Assembly: GCF_947169445.1 (NCBI RefSeq)
Contig: NZ_CAMVPU010000037.1
Span: 1 to 37,329 of the forward strand
DNA length: 37,329 nt
Reading direction: 5' to 3'
Origin: an uncultured Butyrivibrio sp.
GTDB lineage: Bacteria > Bacillota > Clostridia > Lachnospirales > Lachnospiraceae
The position numbers and the translations under genes were made by a program. Positions 1 through 7,955 of this stretch are shown here, piece by piece. Under the pieces are notes generated by a model. It worked only from the letters and a program-made list of their open reading frames with translations, did no database searches and was not told the origin of the DNA. The number at the start of each line of letters is the position of its first letter. Position 1 is the stretch's first letter.

Positions 1-60
1 ATGGGAAAACTATCGCCTGACCGTATGCAAGATTGGTTTTAGCAGTATCGCCCTGTTCTT

Positions 61-134
61 GAAGCCAATGGGGACGGTTCTTTTTTGGCTGATTGATTTC
101 AAATCAGCCAAAAAGAACCGTCCCCATTGGCTTC
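61..134. repeat. Long palindrome with GGGGACGGTTCT core, copy 1
   Basis: Arms 61-94 and 102-134 are complementary over about 33 bp, apart from one extra T in the left arm, and enclose a 7-base loop. The outer part of each arm (GCCAATGGGGACGGTTCT) matches the palindrome at 2290-2349 except for one base. The inner part differs between the copies. No T-run follows on the minus side, so it does not look like a simple terminator for the acetyltransferase gene. A REP-like dispersed element is my inference. Confidence 0.8.
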
Positions 135-150
135 CCCTTTGGTTTCTAAT

Positions 151-621
151 TTACAATATCAATTCCATCTGAGTTTCTTTTACTCTCATGCCCATCTTAT
201 CATAGAATTTCCTGGCACAATCATTTCCTTCCCAGACATTAAGAGTAACTTCATAACAGCCAAGGCGCTTGGCCTCTTCTTTTACAAATTCGAATAATCT
301 GGTGCCCACACGGTTATCTCTATAATTTTGGTCAACACACAGATCATCAATATAAAGCGAAGTAAATGGAACCATATTCGTTGAAAAAGGCTGCTCTTTT
401 ATCACGCAAAACGCGTAACCCATTACTTCATTTTCATTATTTGTCGCAACAAAGACAGGTCTTTTATCGTCAGCGAGAAGTTCTTCCAACTCTTCCTTCG
501 TATACTTGGTGGTCCCGGATATAAAAATGTCTGGTCTAATGTGTGCATGTAACTCCAGTACCTGGCTTAATAATTTCAAAATGCTGTCAATGTCGGTCTT
601 CCTTGCTCGCATGATATTCAT
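151..621 (-). CDS. GNAT-family N-acetyltransferase
   Basis: This is a 156-residue protein of the GCN5-related acetyltransferase fold, which moves an acetyl group from acetyl-CoA to an amine on a small molecule or protein. The typical core is visible: a central strand (YIDDLCVDQNYRDNRVG, about residues 90-106) leads into the CoA-binding turn, here N-R-V-G-T rather than the usual Q/R-x-x-G-x-G/A. It is followed by the helix LFEFVKEEAKRLGC and the C-terminal ARKFYDKMGM segment that often closes the substrate site. The substrate cannot be read from the sequence. The start is ATG with a GGGGGAAG ribosome site upstream. It lies 40 bp downstream of the symporter gene on the same strand, so the two are probably co-transcribed. 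Confidence 0.88.
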   Translation of the reverse strand: MNIMRARKTDIDSILKLLSQVLELHAHIRPDIFISGTTKYTKEELEELLADDKRPVFVATNNENEVMGYAFCVIKEQPFSTNMVPFTSLYIDDLCVDQNYRDNRVGTRLFEFVKEEAKRLGCYEVTLNVWEGNDCARKFYDKMGMRVKETQMELIL

Positions 622-661
622 ATGTATCTTCCCCCGAAAAGATATTTTTAATCTAAAATAT

Positions 662-2218
662 TTATGCTACTCCCTCGCCTTCATCAGTAAGCGATGTGCT
701 CTGATGAACCATTACTTCTTTATCATAACATGCAAATGCACCGTCAACAAGCGACTTATCTGGTTTTGGTGTAATAATTGATACAATCGGAACAATAACA
801 AGACCAGCAAGCATACAAAATGCACCTGCATTAATCGGAGACTGTAATAAAGTCGGGAACATTGGTCTTACAAACATATTAGCCAGCATTACAACGGTTG
901 AGAAAATAAAGCTGGCCCAAACACCGGCCTTAGATGTTCCCTTCCAGTATAAACCATAAAGGAATGGCGCAAGGAAAGCTCCTGCCAAAGCGCCCCATGA
1001 AACGCCCATAAGCTGAGCAATAAATGTGACGTTCTGTTTGTACTGAACTATTGCAATCACTACAGAAATAGCCACAAATACCACGATAAGACATCTCATG
1101 ATAAAGAGCTGCTTCTTTTCATCCATTTTCTTTACAACATGGTCTTTTAAAAGATCCAGTGTAAGCGTTGAACTACTTGTAAGAACAAGAGATGAAAGTG
1201 TTGACATAGATGCAGATAAAACAAGAATAACAACAACCGCAATAAGAATATCAGGAAGACCTGAAAGCATAGCCGGAATAATACTGTCATAGCCACCAAC
1301 AGCAATGTCTACTCTGTCAGAAAACAGTCTTCCAAAGCCGCCAAGGAAATAGCATCCACCTGCTACAATAAATGCAAAGAATGTAGATACAATGGTTCCC
1401 TTAGAAATAGCCTTTTCACTCTTTATAGCATAGAATTTCTGAACCATCTGAGGAAGTCCCCAGGTACCAAGGGATGTAAGAATTACAACTCCAAGAAGGT
1501 TAAGAGGGTCAGGTCCAAAAAATGAAGCAAAAACTCCAGGCGTAGCTGAAACAGTTTCATCTGATACTTTAGCAAGGCCCTCAAGTGAAGCAAGAAATCC
1601 GCCCTGACTTGAAAGAACTGAGCCAATAACTGCACAGATACCGATCAGCATAATAATTCCCTGAATAAAGTCATTAATGGCTGTAGCCATATATCCGCCG
1701 GCAATTACATAGATTCCGGTAAGAACTGCCATAACAATTACACATACAGAGTAATCGATGTTAAAAGCCATACCGAAAAGTCTTGATAAACCGTTATAAA
1801 GTGAAGCTGTATAAGGGATCAAAAAGATAAAGGTAATGATAGATGCAGCAATTTTAAGAGATTTGCCGCCAAACCTTGCTGCAAAAAACTGTGGCATTGT
1901 AGCAGAGCTTAAATGGTGAGTCATGATTCTGGTTCTTCTACCAAGGATACCCCATGCAAGAAGCGAACCGATAAGGGCATTGCCAATCCCTACCCATGAA
2001 GCTGCTATTCCATATTTCCATCCAAACTGTCCTGCATATCCTACAAAAATAACAGCTGAAAAATAGCTGGTACCATAAGCGAAAGCCGTAACCCAGGGGC
2101 CAACGCTTCTGCCACCAAGAACGAAGCCATTAACATCCGTTGAATTCTTTCGACATATAAATCCAATAAATAACATAAGAGCAAAGAAAACCACCAACAA
2201 TAACACTTTTACGACCAT
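662..2218 (-). CDS. Sodium:solute symporter (SSS family)
   Basis: This 518-residue polytopic membrane protein resembles the PutP/PanF branch of the sodium:solute symporters, which import a solute with Na+. About 13 hydrophobic segments are visible. The N-terminal LGGRSVGPWVTAFAYGTSYFSA stretch is the characteristic TM1-TM2 region, and YVIAGGYMATAINDFIQG is the conserved segment seen in proline and pantothenate carriers. The length fits the family. The C-terminal tail is hydrophilic and cytosolic. The substrate is unknown; no catabolic gene lies next to it. The start codon ATG at 2218 follows a GGAGGG site, and a good promoter lies at 2255-2283. Confidence 0.88.
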   Translation of the reverse strand: MVVKVLLLVVFFALMLFIGFICRKNSTDVNGFVLGGRSVGPWVTAFAYGTSYFSAVIFVGYAGQFGWKYGIAASWVGIGNALIGSLLAWGILGRRTRIMTHHLSSATMPQFFAARFGGKSLKIAASIITFIFLIPYTASLYNGLSRLFGMAFNIDYSVCVIVMAVLTGIYVIAGGYMATAINDFIQGIIMLIGICAVIGSVLSSQGGFLASLEGLAKVSDETVSATPGVFASFFGPDPLNLLGVVILTSLGTWGLPQMVQKFYAIKSEKAISKGTIVSTFFAFIVAGGCYFLGGFGRLFSDRVDIAVGGYDSIIPAMLSGLPDILIAVVVILVLSASMSTLSSLVLTSSSTLTLDLLKDHVVKKMDEKKQLFIMRCLIVVFVAISVVIAIVQYKQNVTFIAQLMGVSWGALAGAFLAPFLYGLYWKGTSKAGVWASFIFSTVVMLANMFVRPMFPTLLQSPINAGAFCMLAGLVIVPIVSIITPKPDKSLVDGAFACYDKEVMVHQSTSLTDEGEGVA

Positions 2219-2254
2219 AAATAACCCTCCAGTAGTTTGTAGTATCCATTTAAT

Positions 2255-2283
2255 ACTTTAACGCTTTAAACCGAGTAAGTCAA
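2255..2283 (-). promoter_or_regulatory. Promoter of the symporter-acetyltransferase pair
   Basis: On the minus strand a TTGACT box (2278-2283) and a TAAAGT box (2255-2260) are separated by exactly 17 bases. The promoter lies between the palindrome at 2290 and the symporter start. Confidence 0.65.
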
Positions 2284-2289
2284 GTAAAA

Positions 2290-2349
2290 GCCAACGGGGA
2301 CGGTTCTAAGTGGCTTTTTCACAAGCCACTTAGAACCGTCCCCGTTGGC
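2290..2349. repeat. Long palindrome with GGGGACGGTTCT core, copy 2
   Basis: Arms 2290-2316 and 2323-2349 are perfectly complementary over 27 bp with a 6-base loop. The outer 18 bases match copy 1 at 61-134 except for one base (GCCAAC for GCCAAT). The end is followed by a partial second copy of CCCCGTTGGCAA at about 2353-2364, a short direct duplication of the arm end. Confidence 0.85.
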
Positions 2350-3023
2350 AACCCCCGTTGGCAACTATATTACTGTTTAAGCTTATTAAATACCTTCATT
2401 GCTGTTTCTGAATCACTCTTACAAATAACGTCATCAAGGCCAAGAATTTCTTATATTTTTCTTAAAACTTTTTAACCGGAATATGTATAGTTGCTCGCTA
2501 TACTCGCAGTAATTCATTGGATTAGCCTAAAATGATCATTCGTAAGGGATTTAATGGGATTTAAGGATTTTATTGTAAATAATCTGCCGCAAGTATTACT
2601 TTTACTAAAAGCGGAGGTGGTAATTTGGGATAACTTGCTGCCGCAAATTCCTATTTTGTTAAATGCGGTGGTGGTAATTTAGGATAACTTACTACCGCAA
2701 ATTCAGTTTTTTACTGAATCGGCAGATAAATATTCTAGTAAAAGACAAGGATGAGGGTATTTTAAACTTCTGCAAAGCTAGATTTTTCTATTTGCGGCAT
2801 AATAACAAGCATTTTTATAACCACCGCGTTTGATATTAATGCATTTTGCGGCCGAGAGCTTTACAAGGTGTAATAAATAGCTAATCTATAATGAGTTTCA
2901 CGAGCTTAGCATAAAATAATAAATAATAAGCAAAAATAGATAACAAAAGTCAAGATAATAGTGATATGATATTTGAGGTTTGAGTGGATAATATATTATA
3001 GTTTTTGTTGAAATATTTTATGT
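2350..3023. other. Gene-free region with GCGG repeats upstream of fsa
   Basis: No credible gene is seen in this stretch. It holds a 25-codon open fragment on the minus strand at about 2370-2447 with no start (possible gene remnant), the 54-bp direct repeats at 2611-2704, and scattered GCGG/CCGC motifs, including the inverse motif AACCACCGCG near 2820. The rest is AT-rich and leads into the fsa promoter. Confidence 0.6.
2611..2704. repeat. 54-bp tandem direct repeat, two units
   Basis: Two units of about 40 conserved bases begin at 2611 and 2665. Each runs GCGG(A/T)GGTGGTAATTT(G/A)GG and then ATAACTT(G/A)CT(G/A)CCGCAAATTC. Unit 2 can fold on itself, GCGGTGGT with ACTACCGC, eight pairs including one G-U. 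A further CTGCCGCAA lies just upstream at 2584. The function is unknown. Confidence 0.75.
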
Positions 3024-3025
3024 TT

Positions 3026-3034
3026 TGCTATAAT
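3026..3034 (+). promoter_or_regulatory. Extended -10 promoter of fsa
   Basis: TATAAT at 3029-3034 is preceded by TGC, giving an extended -10. A weak -35 (TTGTTG, near 3005) lies 18 bases upstream. The transcript would carry a leader of about 45-50 bases ending in the AGGAGGAG ribosome site at about 3073-3080. Confidence 0.65.
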
Positions 3035-3087
3035 GTATTGTTTAGCGAGTATTTGAAAATAGTATTTATCTTAGGAGGAGTATCAAA

Positions 3088-3741
3088 ATGAAACTTTTTG
3101 TCGACACAGCGAATATTGAAGAGATTCGTAAAGCTAATGATATGGGTGTTATCTGTGGTGTTACTACAAACCCATCTCTTATTGCTAAAGAAGGCCGTGA
3201 TGTTTACGAAGTAGTTAAGGAAATCGCTTCTATCGTAGATGGACCTATCAGTGGTGAAGTTAAGGCTACAACAACAGATGCTGAGGGCATGATCGCAGAG
3301 GGACGCGAAATTGCTAAGCTTCACAAGAACATGGTTGTTAAGATTCCTATGACAATCGAAGGTCTTAAGGCTTGTAAGGTTCTTTCAAGCGAAGGAATCA
3401 AGGTTAACATGACACTTATCTTCACAGCTAACCAGGCTCTTCTTTGCGCTAGAGCAGGCGCTGCATTCGTTAGCCCATTCCTTGGAAGACTTGATGATAT
3501 CAGCGTTCGTGGTACAGATCTTATCTCAGAAGTTGCTGAGATCTTCAACATCCATGGTATCGAGACAGAGATCATCGCTGCATCAATCCGTAATCCTATG
3601 CACGTTACAGATTGCGCTCTTGCAGGTGCTGATATCGCAACTGTTCCTTACAAGGTAATCGAGCAGATGACACATCACCCTCTTACAGATGCAGGTATCG
3701 AGAAGTTCCAGAAGGACTACCTTGCTGTATTTGGTGAGTAA
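3088..3741 (+). CDS. fsa: Fructose-6-phosphate aldolase / transaldolase (TalC type)
   Basis: This 217-residue protein belongs to the short transaldolase family of (beta/alpha)8 barrels. It starts with the diagnostic MKLFVDTANIEEIRKA. The Schiff-base lysine is the K in VVKIPMT (about residue 86), and the GVTTNPSLIAKEG and SPFLGRLDD motifs are intact. Members either transfer a dihydroxyacetone unit in the pentose phosphate pathway or cleave fructose 6-phosphate, and sequence alone does not separate these. Many anaerobes without a long transaldolase use this type for pentose metabolism, which would suit a xylan user. It has a strong AGGAGGAG ribosome site, its own promoter and a terminator. Its codon choice looks more biased than that of its neighbours, which suggests high expression. 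Confidence 0.93.
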   Translation: MKLFVDTANIEEIRKANDMGVICGVTTNPSLIAKEGRDVYEVVKEIASIVDGPISGEVKATTTDAEGMIAEGREIAKLHKNMVVKIPMTIEGLKACKVLSSEGIKVNMTLIFTANQALLCARAGAAFVSPFLGRLDDISVRGTDLISEVAEIFNIHGIETEIIAASIRNPMHVTDCALAGADIATVPYKVIEQMTHHPLTDAGIEKFQKDYLAVFGE

Positions 3742-3772
3742 TAGAATCAAAATATATAAATCAAGAAATGTA

Positions 3773-3826
3773 AGAAGTTTTTCTTTGATTCAGACATTAT
3801 GAATCACAAGAAAAACTTCTTTTTAT
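3773..3826 (+). terminator. Rho-independent terminator of fsa
   Basis: A 13-bp stem (3773-3785 with 3808-3820) extends inward through TGATTCA/TGAATCA and is followed by a T-rich tract. Confidence 0.85.
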
Positions 3827-3849
3827 TAACAATAATACAGCATGAGCAG

Positions 3850-3890
3850 ATTCACTCAGTCAGGCGCATTATGGCCTAACTGAGTGAATG
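3850..3890. repeat. Alternative hairpin overlapping the left arm of the large palindrome
   Basis: ATTCACTCAGT and ACTGAGTGAAT form 11 perfect pairs, extended by AGGC/GCCT inside. The hairpin uses the same bases as the outermost stem of the 3863-4086 palindrome, so the two folds exclude each other. Confidence 0.7.
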
Positions 3891-4086
3891 GCAAAAGCAT
3901 AATTTGCGAGTCATTTGCACAAGGAAGATGATTTATGAGAATCAGGAGAAAAAGAGGTTTTTCCGTTTATGGTTCACTATATTTTGAACCATGGAAAAAC
4001 CTCTTTTTAAACTGATTCCATAAATCACGACGCGGAAACGCGAGCAAATTATGCTTTGCCATTCCCTCAAAGGCCATAATGCGCCG
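3863..4086. repeat. Large nested imperfect palindrome (about 224 bp)
   Basis: This intergenic element is built of five paired blocks in mirror order. The outermost is a 14-bp perfect stem (GGCGCATTATGGCC with its complement ending at 4086). Inside it are a 20-bp stem with one bulge (AATGGCAAAAGCATAATT and so on), a 16-bp stem with one bulge around TGATTTATG, a 16-bp perfect stem (AAAAAGAGGTTTTTCC) and a 7-bp apex. The unpaired spacers are short on one side and long on the other. No ORF fits inside. The inner 16-bp stem ends in T-runs on both strands and could terminate transcription in either direction. A MITE-like insertion or a structured RNA are both possible. Confidence 0.8.
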
Positions 4087-4228
4087 TCCGCAGTAAAAAA
4101 GCATTAGCAAAGCCACATATTTCCGCAATTTGTGAGAAGTGATTAGAAGCAATTGCGTAGCATAAATCAAGGCAAAAGACTAATATTCTAGTGGGGTTAA
4201 ATTTATATATATTTTTTGGAGGTATGGT

Positions 4229-5458
4229 ATGAAACAACTAATTTATTCAGTCTACGTAATACTACCCGTATTACTACTTTGGGGAGCCAAGTTCTCTAAG
4301 GGCAAAGAGTTCAATGACGGCTTCTTGTCTTTGGAGCAGACAAAGGCATTTCAGGGATTTTTGGCAATCTGCATTATGCTGCATCACATTGCACAGAAGA
4401 CCTGTGCATCATGGATCAAGCCTGCAGGCAGAATCGTTCACGGTCTTGATATCTTCGTAGATATGGGCTTCCTTTTAGTATCAGTTTTCCTATTCTTTAA
4501 TGGTTATGGCGTATATAAGAGCTTCCATTCCAAAGACAACTACTTAAAGGGCTATTTCAAAAAGAGAATTCTTCCTGTAATCCTTGCTCTTTACACAACA
4601 ACAATTATCTTCTTTATCGCAAGACTTCTTGTTGGTCAGAAAATGGATACAACAGAAAAGATCCTTTACCTTACAAGCATTAAGCTCTGCAATCCTAATA
4701 CCTGGTACGTTATAGTACTTCCATTCTTCTATCTGTTTTTCTATATTTCCTTCAGATTCATCAAGAAGGATGGCCTTGCAGTAGCTGCTACAACAGCACT
4801 TGTAATCGGCTACATGCTGCTTGGTACCAGAATCAATCATAACGATTACTGGATTCGAGGTGAATGGTGGTACAACTGTGTAATTCTTTTCCCAGTAGGA
4901 ATCATCTTCGCTAAATTCGAAAACAAGATAATTCCTTTTGTTAAGAAACACTACTGGGCAATACTTGTACTTTTCCTTGTTGCTTACTACCCTATCCGAA
5001 TTGCAACAAGAAACATCGGCAACATGTTTGGTTACTATGGGGAAGGCTGGCTTCCTCAGAACGTTATTGTCATGAACAGAAGAATCACTCTTCTTGGTCA
5101 CTCAATTCTCTGCACATGGTTTGTAATGTGCTGGCTGCTTCTTGGCATGAAGGTTAAGATTGGCAACAAGTTTCTTAAATTCATGGGCACAATTACACTT
5201 GAGTTCTACCTTATCCATGGTCTTTTCGTTGAATTGTTTGGATGGCAGTTTGATGGCGGAGTTCCATCACCTCATCACATCAAATATGTTATCGTGTATG
5301 TTCTTGTAGTATTTGCCCTTGGAGTTCCATCTGCTATTCTTCTTCAGAACATTCACAACCTTATTCTTGGAAAAAAAAGTAAGTACAAGCTGATAGATTT
5401 TAACATTATTAGTTTAGTCAACAATAAAAGCAATAATAAGGCAGATAAAACGGCTTAA
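4229..5458 (+). CDS. Membrane acyltransferase (acyltransferase 3 family)
   Basis: This 409-residue protein has about ten membrane spans and resembles the OafA/YrhL-type acyltransferase 3 family, which acylates sugars or cell-surface polymers across the membrane. The family histidine sits early, in ICIMLHHIAQK, after the LSLEQTKAFQGFLA segment. The RGEWWYN motif in the middle is shared word for word with the acyltransferase at 23112-24989. The start is ATG at 4229 behind a good GGAGG site. The GH8 gene follows after 37 bp on the same strand with no terminator between them, so they are probably co-transcribed. The substrate is not evident. Confidence 0.85.
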   Translation: MKQLIYSVYVILPVLLLWGAKFSKGKEFNDGFLSLEQTKAFQGFLAICIMLHHIAQKTCASWIKPAGRIVHGLDIFVDMGFLLVSVFLFFNGYGVYKSFHSKDNYLKGYFKKRILPVILALYTTTIIFFIARLLVGQKMDTTEKILYLTSIKLCNPNTWYVIVLPFFYLFFYISFRFIKKDGLAVAATTALVIGYMLLGTRINHNDYWIRGEWWYNCVILFPVGIIFAKFENKIIPFVKKHYWAILVLFLVAYYPIRIATRNIGNMFGYYGEGWLPQNVIVMNRRITLLGHSILCTWFVMCWLLLGMKVKIGNKFLKFMGTITLEFYLIHGLFVELFGWQFDGGVPSPHHIKYVIVYVLVVFALGVPSAILLQNIHNLILGKKSKYKLIDFNIISLVNNKSNNKADKTA

Positions 5459-5495
5459 ACAAAACCGCATAAAATGAAAATAAAGAGGCATAACA

Positions 5496-6638
5496 ATGGG
5501 CGCATATGAAAGTGGAATATATAGGAATCTGTTAAAAGAAATTGGAATTCCTCAAGAAGAAATAGATAATAGAATCAAAGAGGCAGTACAAACATTCTTC
5601 TATGATGAAGAAGAACGCATTTATCATGAAGCCGGCGATGATATGGGATATCTATGTGATACAGGCAACAACGATGCCCGCACAGAAGGCATGTCCTACG
5701 GAATGATGATGTGTGTACAGCTTGATATGAAGGAAGAATTTGACAGAATCTGGAAATGGTCCAAAACACACATGTTTATGACTGAAGGCGACAACGAAGG
5801 GTACTTTGCATGGTCATGCCAAACAGATGGAACCAAAAACGCTGACGGCCCTGCTCCGGACGGTGAAGAATTCTATACAATGGCTCTCTTCTTTGCTTCC
5901 CACAGATGGGGTGATGGAAAAGGAATCTTCGAATACAGCAAAGAGGCTCGCAGTATATTAAGTGCCTGCATTCACAAAGGAGAATACGGCCGAGTAGGAT
6001 GTCCTATGTGGAACAGAGAAAACGGTCAGATTCTTTTTGTACCAGGGATTGATTTTACAGATCCATCCTATCATCTCCCACACTTCTATGAACTGTTTGC
6101 ATTATGGGCTAATGAAGAAGACCGTGAATTCTTTAAAAGAGCCGCTCAGGTCAGTAGAGACTATCTTGTTAAGGCTTGCCACAAGGATACAGGTCTTAGT
6201 GCTGAGTATGGAAACTTTGATGGAACTCCTATGGACAAGCAGCTTCCATGGGGCTATTTTGGTGATTTCTTCAGTGATGCCTACAGAACAGCAGCTAACA
6301 TTGGATTAGACAGCGTATGGTTCTCAGATGACCACGGCCAGATGAGCGTTCCGCTTCGTATGATGAAGTTCTTTGGAACAGACCTTGAAGCTGTAAGATG
6401 TGCTTATAAGATTGATGGCACTCCTACAGAAAGACCTGTACTTCATCCTCTTGGACTTCTTTCCACAATCGCTCAGGGTGCTCTTGTGGCAAAGACAGAT
6501 GAGGAAATGGAAATTGCTACTAAATGGGTAAAATGGTTCTGGAATCAGCCACTTAGAAAAGGAGTCAGAAGATACTATGATAACTGCCTTTATATGTTTG
6601 CACTTTTAGCTCTTTCAGGAAATTACAGAATTTACTAA
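5496..6638 (+). CDS. GH8 reducing-end xylose-releasing exo-oligoxylanase
   Basis: This 380-residue soluble enzyme has no signal peptide and looks like a GH8 Rex enzyme. These remove xylose from the reducing end of xylo-oligosaccharides in the cytoplasm by an inverting mechanism. The hallmark DARTEGMSYGMMM carries the likely acid Glu64. PAPDGEEFY (Asp122) and GDFFSDAYRTAANI (Asp257) carry the other likely active-site acids. From memory these align at one constant offset with Glu70, Asp128 and Asp263 of the Bacillus halodurans enzyme. The length matches Rex. It is probably co-transcribed with the membrane acyltransferase upstream and has its own terminator. The cytoplasmic location implies uptake of intact xylo-oligosaccharides. 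Confidence 0.9.
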   Translation: MGAYESGIYRNLLKEIGIPQEEIDNRIKEAVQTFFYDEEERIYHEAGDDMGYLCDTGNNDARTEGMSYGMMMCVQLDMKEEFDRIWKWSKTHMFMTEGDNEGYFAWSCQTDGTKNADGPAPDGEEFYTMALFFASHRWGDGKGIFEYSKEARSILSACIHKGEYGRVGCPMWNRENGQILFVPGIDFTDPSYHLPHFYELFALWANEEDREFFKRAAQVSRDYLVKACHKDTGLSAEYGNFDGTPMDKQLPWGYFGDFFSDAYRTAANIGLDSVWFSDDHGQMSVPLRMMKFFGTDLEAVRCAYKIDGTPTERPVLHPLGLLSTIAQGALVAKTDEEMEIATKWVKWFWNQPLRKGVRRYYDNCLYMFALLALSGNYRIY

Positions 6639-6648
6639 TATCCAAAAA

Positions 6649-6680
6649 CGGCGCAGAAAAAAATTTCTGCGCCGACATTT
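6649..6680. terminator. Bidirectional terminator between the GH8 and phosphoesterase genes
   Basis: An 11-bp GC-rich stem (CGGCGCAGAAA with TTTCTGCGCCG) has a short A-rich loop and a T-rich tail on the plus side. It serves the convergent genes on either side. Confidence 0.8.
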
Positions 6681-7289
6681 TTATAACAAATTATCCATTT
6701 TTCTCCACTCAGATAATGTAAGTGGCGTATAATCTGATCTTTTACAAAAGCAATTTATCATATTGCAAGGAATCGTACTCTCATGCTCGCTTCCTATCGG
6801 AAAATAAGGTGTCTGCCTTATCATCTCAATAATCTGCTTCATAAGAACTTCATCTCTTGTCTCATGAACATGACCATATAGCATATAGGTCTTAGGATCA
6901 CCGTTATGTCTTTTTCTATACTGCCCCTCATAAAAAGGGATCGGATAATGAGAACAAATAACCTTCTTCTGAGAATCAGTAATTTCACGGTAATTATCAA
7001 TCCACTCAAATCTGCTTTCGTCAAATCCCGGCTTCCCCAGGTATTTATCATGATTACCCACAATAAGACATAGCTTACCCTTTAATCTATGGATAAGCTC
7101 ATTGGTCTGCTCAACATTACCCAGGGAAAGGTCTCCCAGAATAACCACGGTATCAGCATTTGTAACCTTGCTATTCCATTTTTGAATCATATACTCATTC
7201 ATTTCTTCACAGCTATCAAACCCTCTTTTATCCATTCTGGTATTAAGTGCGCTGTGATAAAAATGACAGTCGGCAATATAATAGATCAA
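6681..7289 (-). CDS. Calcineurin-like metallophosphoesterase
   Basis: This protein of about 202 residues carries the full dinuclear-metal motif set: D-x-H in IADCHFYH, GD in VILGDLS, the signature GNHDKYL, a single H in CSHYPIP and GHVH near the C-terminus. These proteins hydrolyse phosphomono- or diesters; the substrate is unknown. I choose a TTG start at 7289 because GAGGG lies 5 bases upstream and the motif-bearing first strand then begins at residue 2. A longer frame to 7328 adds 13 residues (MYFDLTLEIRGIL) unlike the family. It follows rnhA by 80 bp on the same strand. Confidence 0.82.
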   Translation of the reverse strand: MIYYIADCHFYHSALNTRMDKRGFDSCEEMNEYMIQKWNSKVTNADTVVILGDLSLGNVEQTNELIHRLKGKLCLIVGNHDKYLGKPGFDESRFEWIDNYREITDSQKKVICSHYPIPFYEGQYRKRHNGDPKTYMLYGHVHETRDEVLMKQIIEMIRQTPYFPIGSEHESTIPCNMINCFCKRSDYTPLTLSEWRKMDNLL

Positions 7290-7369
7290 TAAAATCCCTC
7301 GTATTTCTAAAGTCAAATCAAAATACAAAACTCAGCAGAAAAACAATGATCATCTAAGATACCTTAAGA

Positions 7370-7858
7370 TTATCTTAAATCTCCGCCATCATCATGCAAA
7401 AGATATGAAGACGGCTGATCGGCAGCAGTCGTAGCCAGCTGATCGCACCTCTCATTTTCAGAGTGACCGGCATGACCCTTTACCCAGTTCCACCTGACTC
7501 CATGGGGCTTAGTAGCTTCCAACAGCCTTTTCCAAAGCTCCACATTTTTAACAGGCTTTTTTCCTGAAGTCTTCCAACCATTACGGATCCAGGAATCAAG
7601 CCATTTCTCATTAAAGGCTTTTACTACGTACTGAGAATCTGTAAACATCTCAACATCGCAAGGCCTGTTAAGGGCTTCCAGTCCCACTATAGCTCCCATA
7701 AGTTCCATGCGGTTATTGGTAGTCTTATCATAGCCTGCGCTTAATTCCTTTTCATGAACTTCGCCCTTAGCATCTACATATCGCAAAATAGTCCCATATC
7801 CGCCCGGTCCATCAGGATTACCTCTGGCAGAACCATCTGAGTATATTTCTACTCGCAT
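7370..7858 (-). CDS. rnhA: Ribonuclease HI
   Basis: This is a 162-residue RNase H that cuts the RNA strand of RNA-DNA hybrids. The catalytic acids are visible in order: Asp in IYSDGSARGNPDGPGGYG, Glu in NNRMELMGA, Asp in MFTDSQYV and the last Asp in NERCDQLA. HAGH is the usual flexible-loop histidine region. The N-terminal hybrid-binding domain of long RNases HI is absent, and the length fits the E. coli type. GGAG lies 7 bases before the ATG. Confidence 0.95.
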   Translation of the reverse strand: MRVEIYSDGSARGNPDGPGGYGTILRYVDAKGEVHEKELSAGYDKTTNNRMELMGAIVGLEALNRPCDVEMFTDSQYVVKAFNEKWLDSWIRNGWKTSGKKPVKNVELWKRLLEATKPHGVRWNWVKGHAGHSENERCDQLATTAADQPSSYLLHDDGGDLR

Positions 7859-7955
7859 AAAATCTCCTTTTTACCAAATAAAACTCTATACCAAAAGAAT
7901 AAAATCATCTAATTCATAAGAATTAAATTCATCTAATCCAAAAGAGCAATAACAT

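Noticed and set aside
1..42. Short open frame MGKLSPDRMQDWF at the left edge
   Set aside because: It has only 13 codons, with no context upstream in the window.
2370..2447. A 25-codon fragment on the minus strand, ending LDDVICKSDSETAMKVFNKLKQ
   Set aside because: It reads like protein but is bounded upstream by a stop, has no start and is too short to assign. It may be a gene remnant.
2611..2704. Possible CRISPR array
   Set aside because: There are only two units, the spacer is short and AT-rich, and no cas genes are present.
4544..5101. A 185-residue open frame on the minus strand
   Set aside because: It lies wholly inside the plus-strand acyltransferase gene, has no ribosome site and shows no recognisable family. 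It is an antisense shadow.
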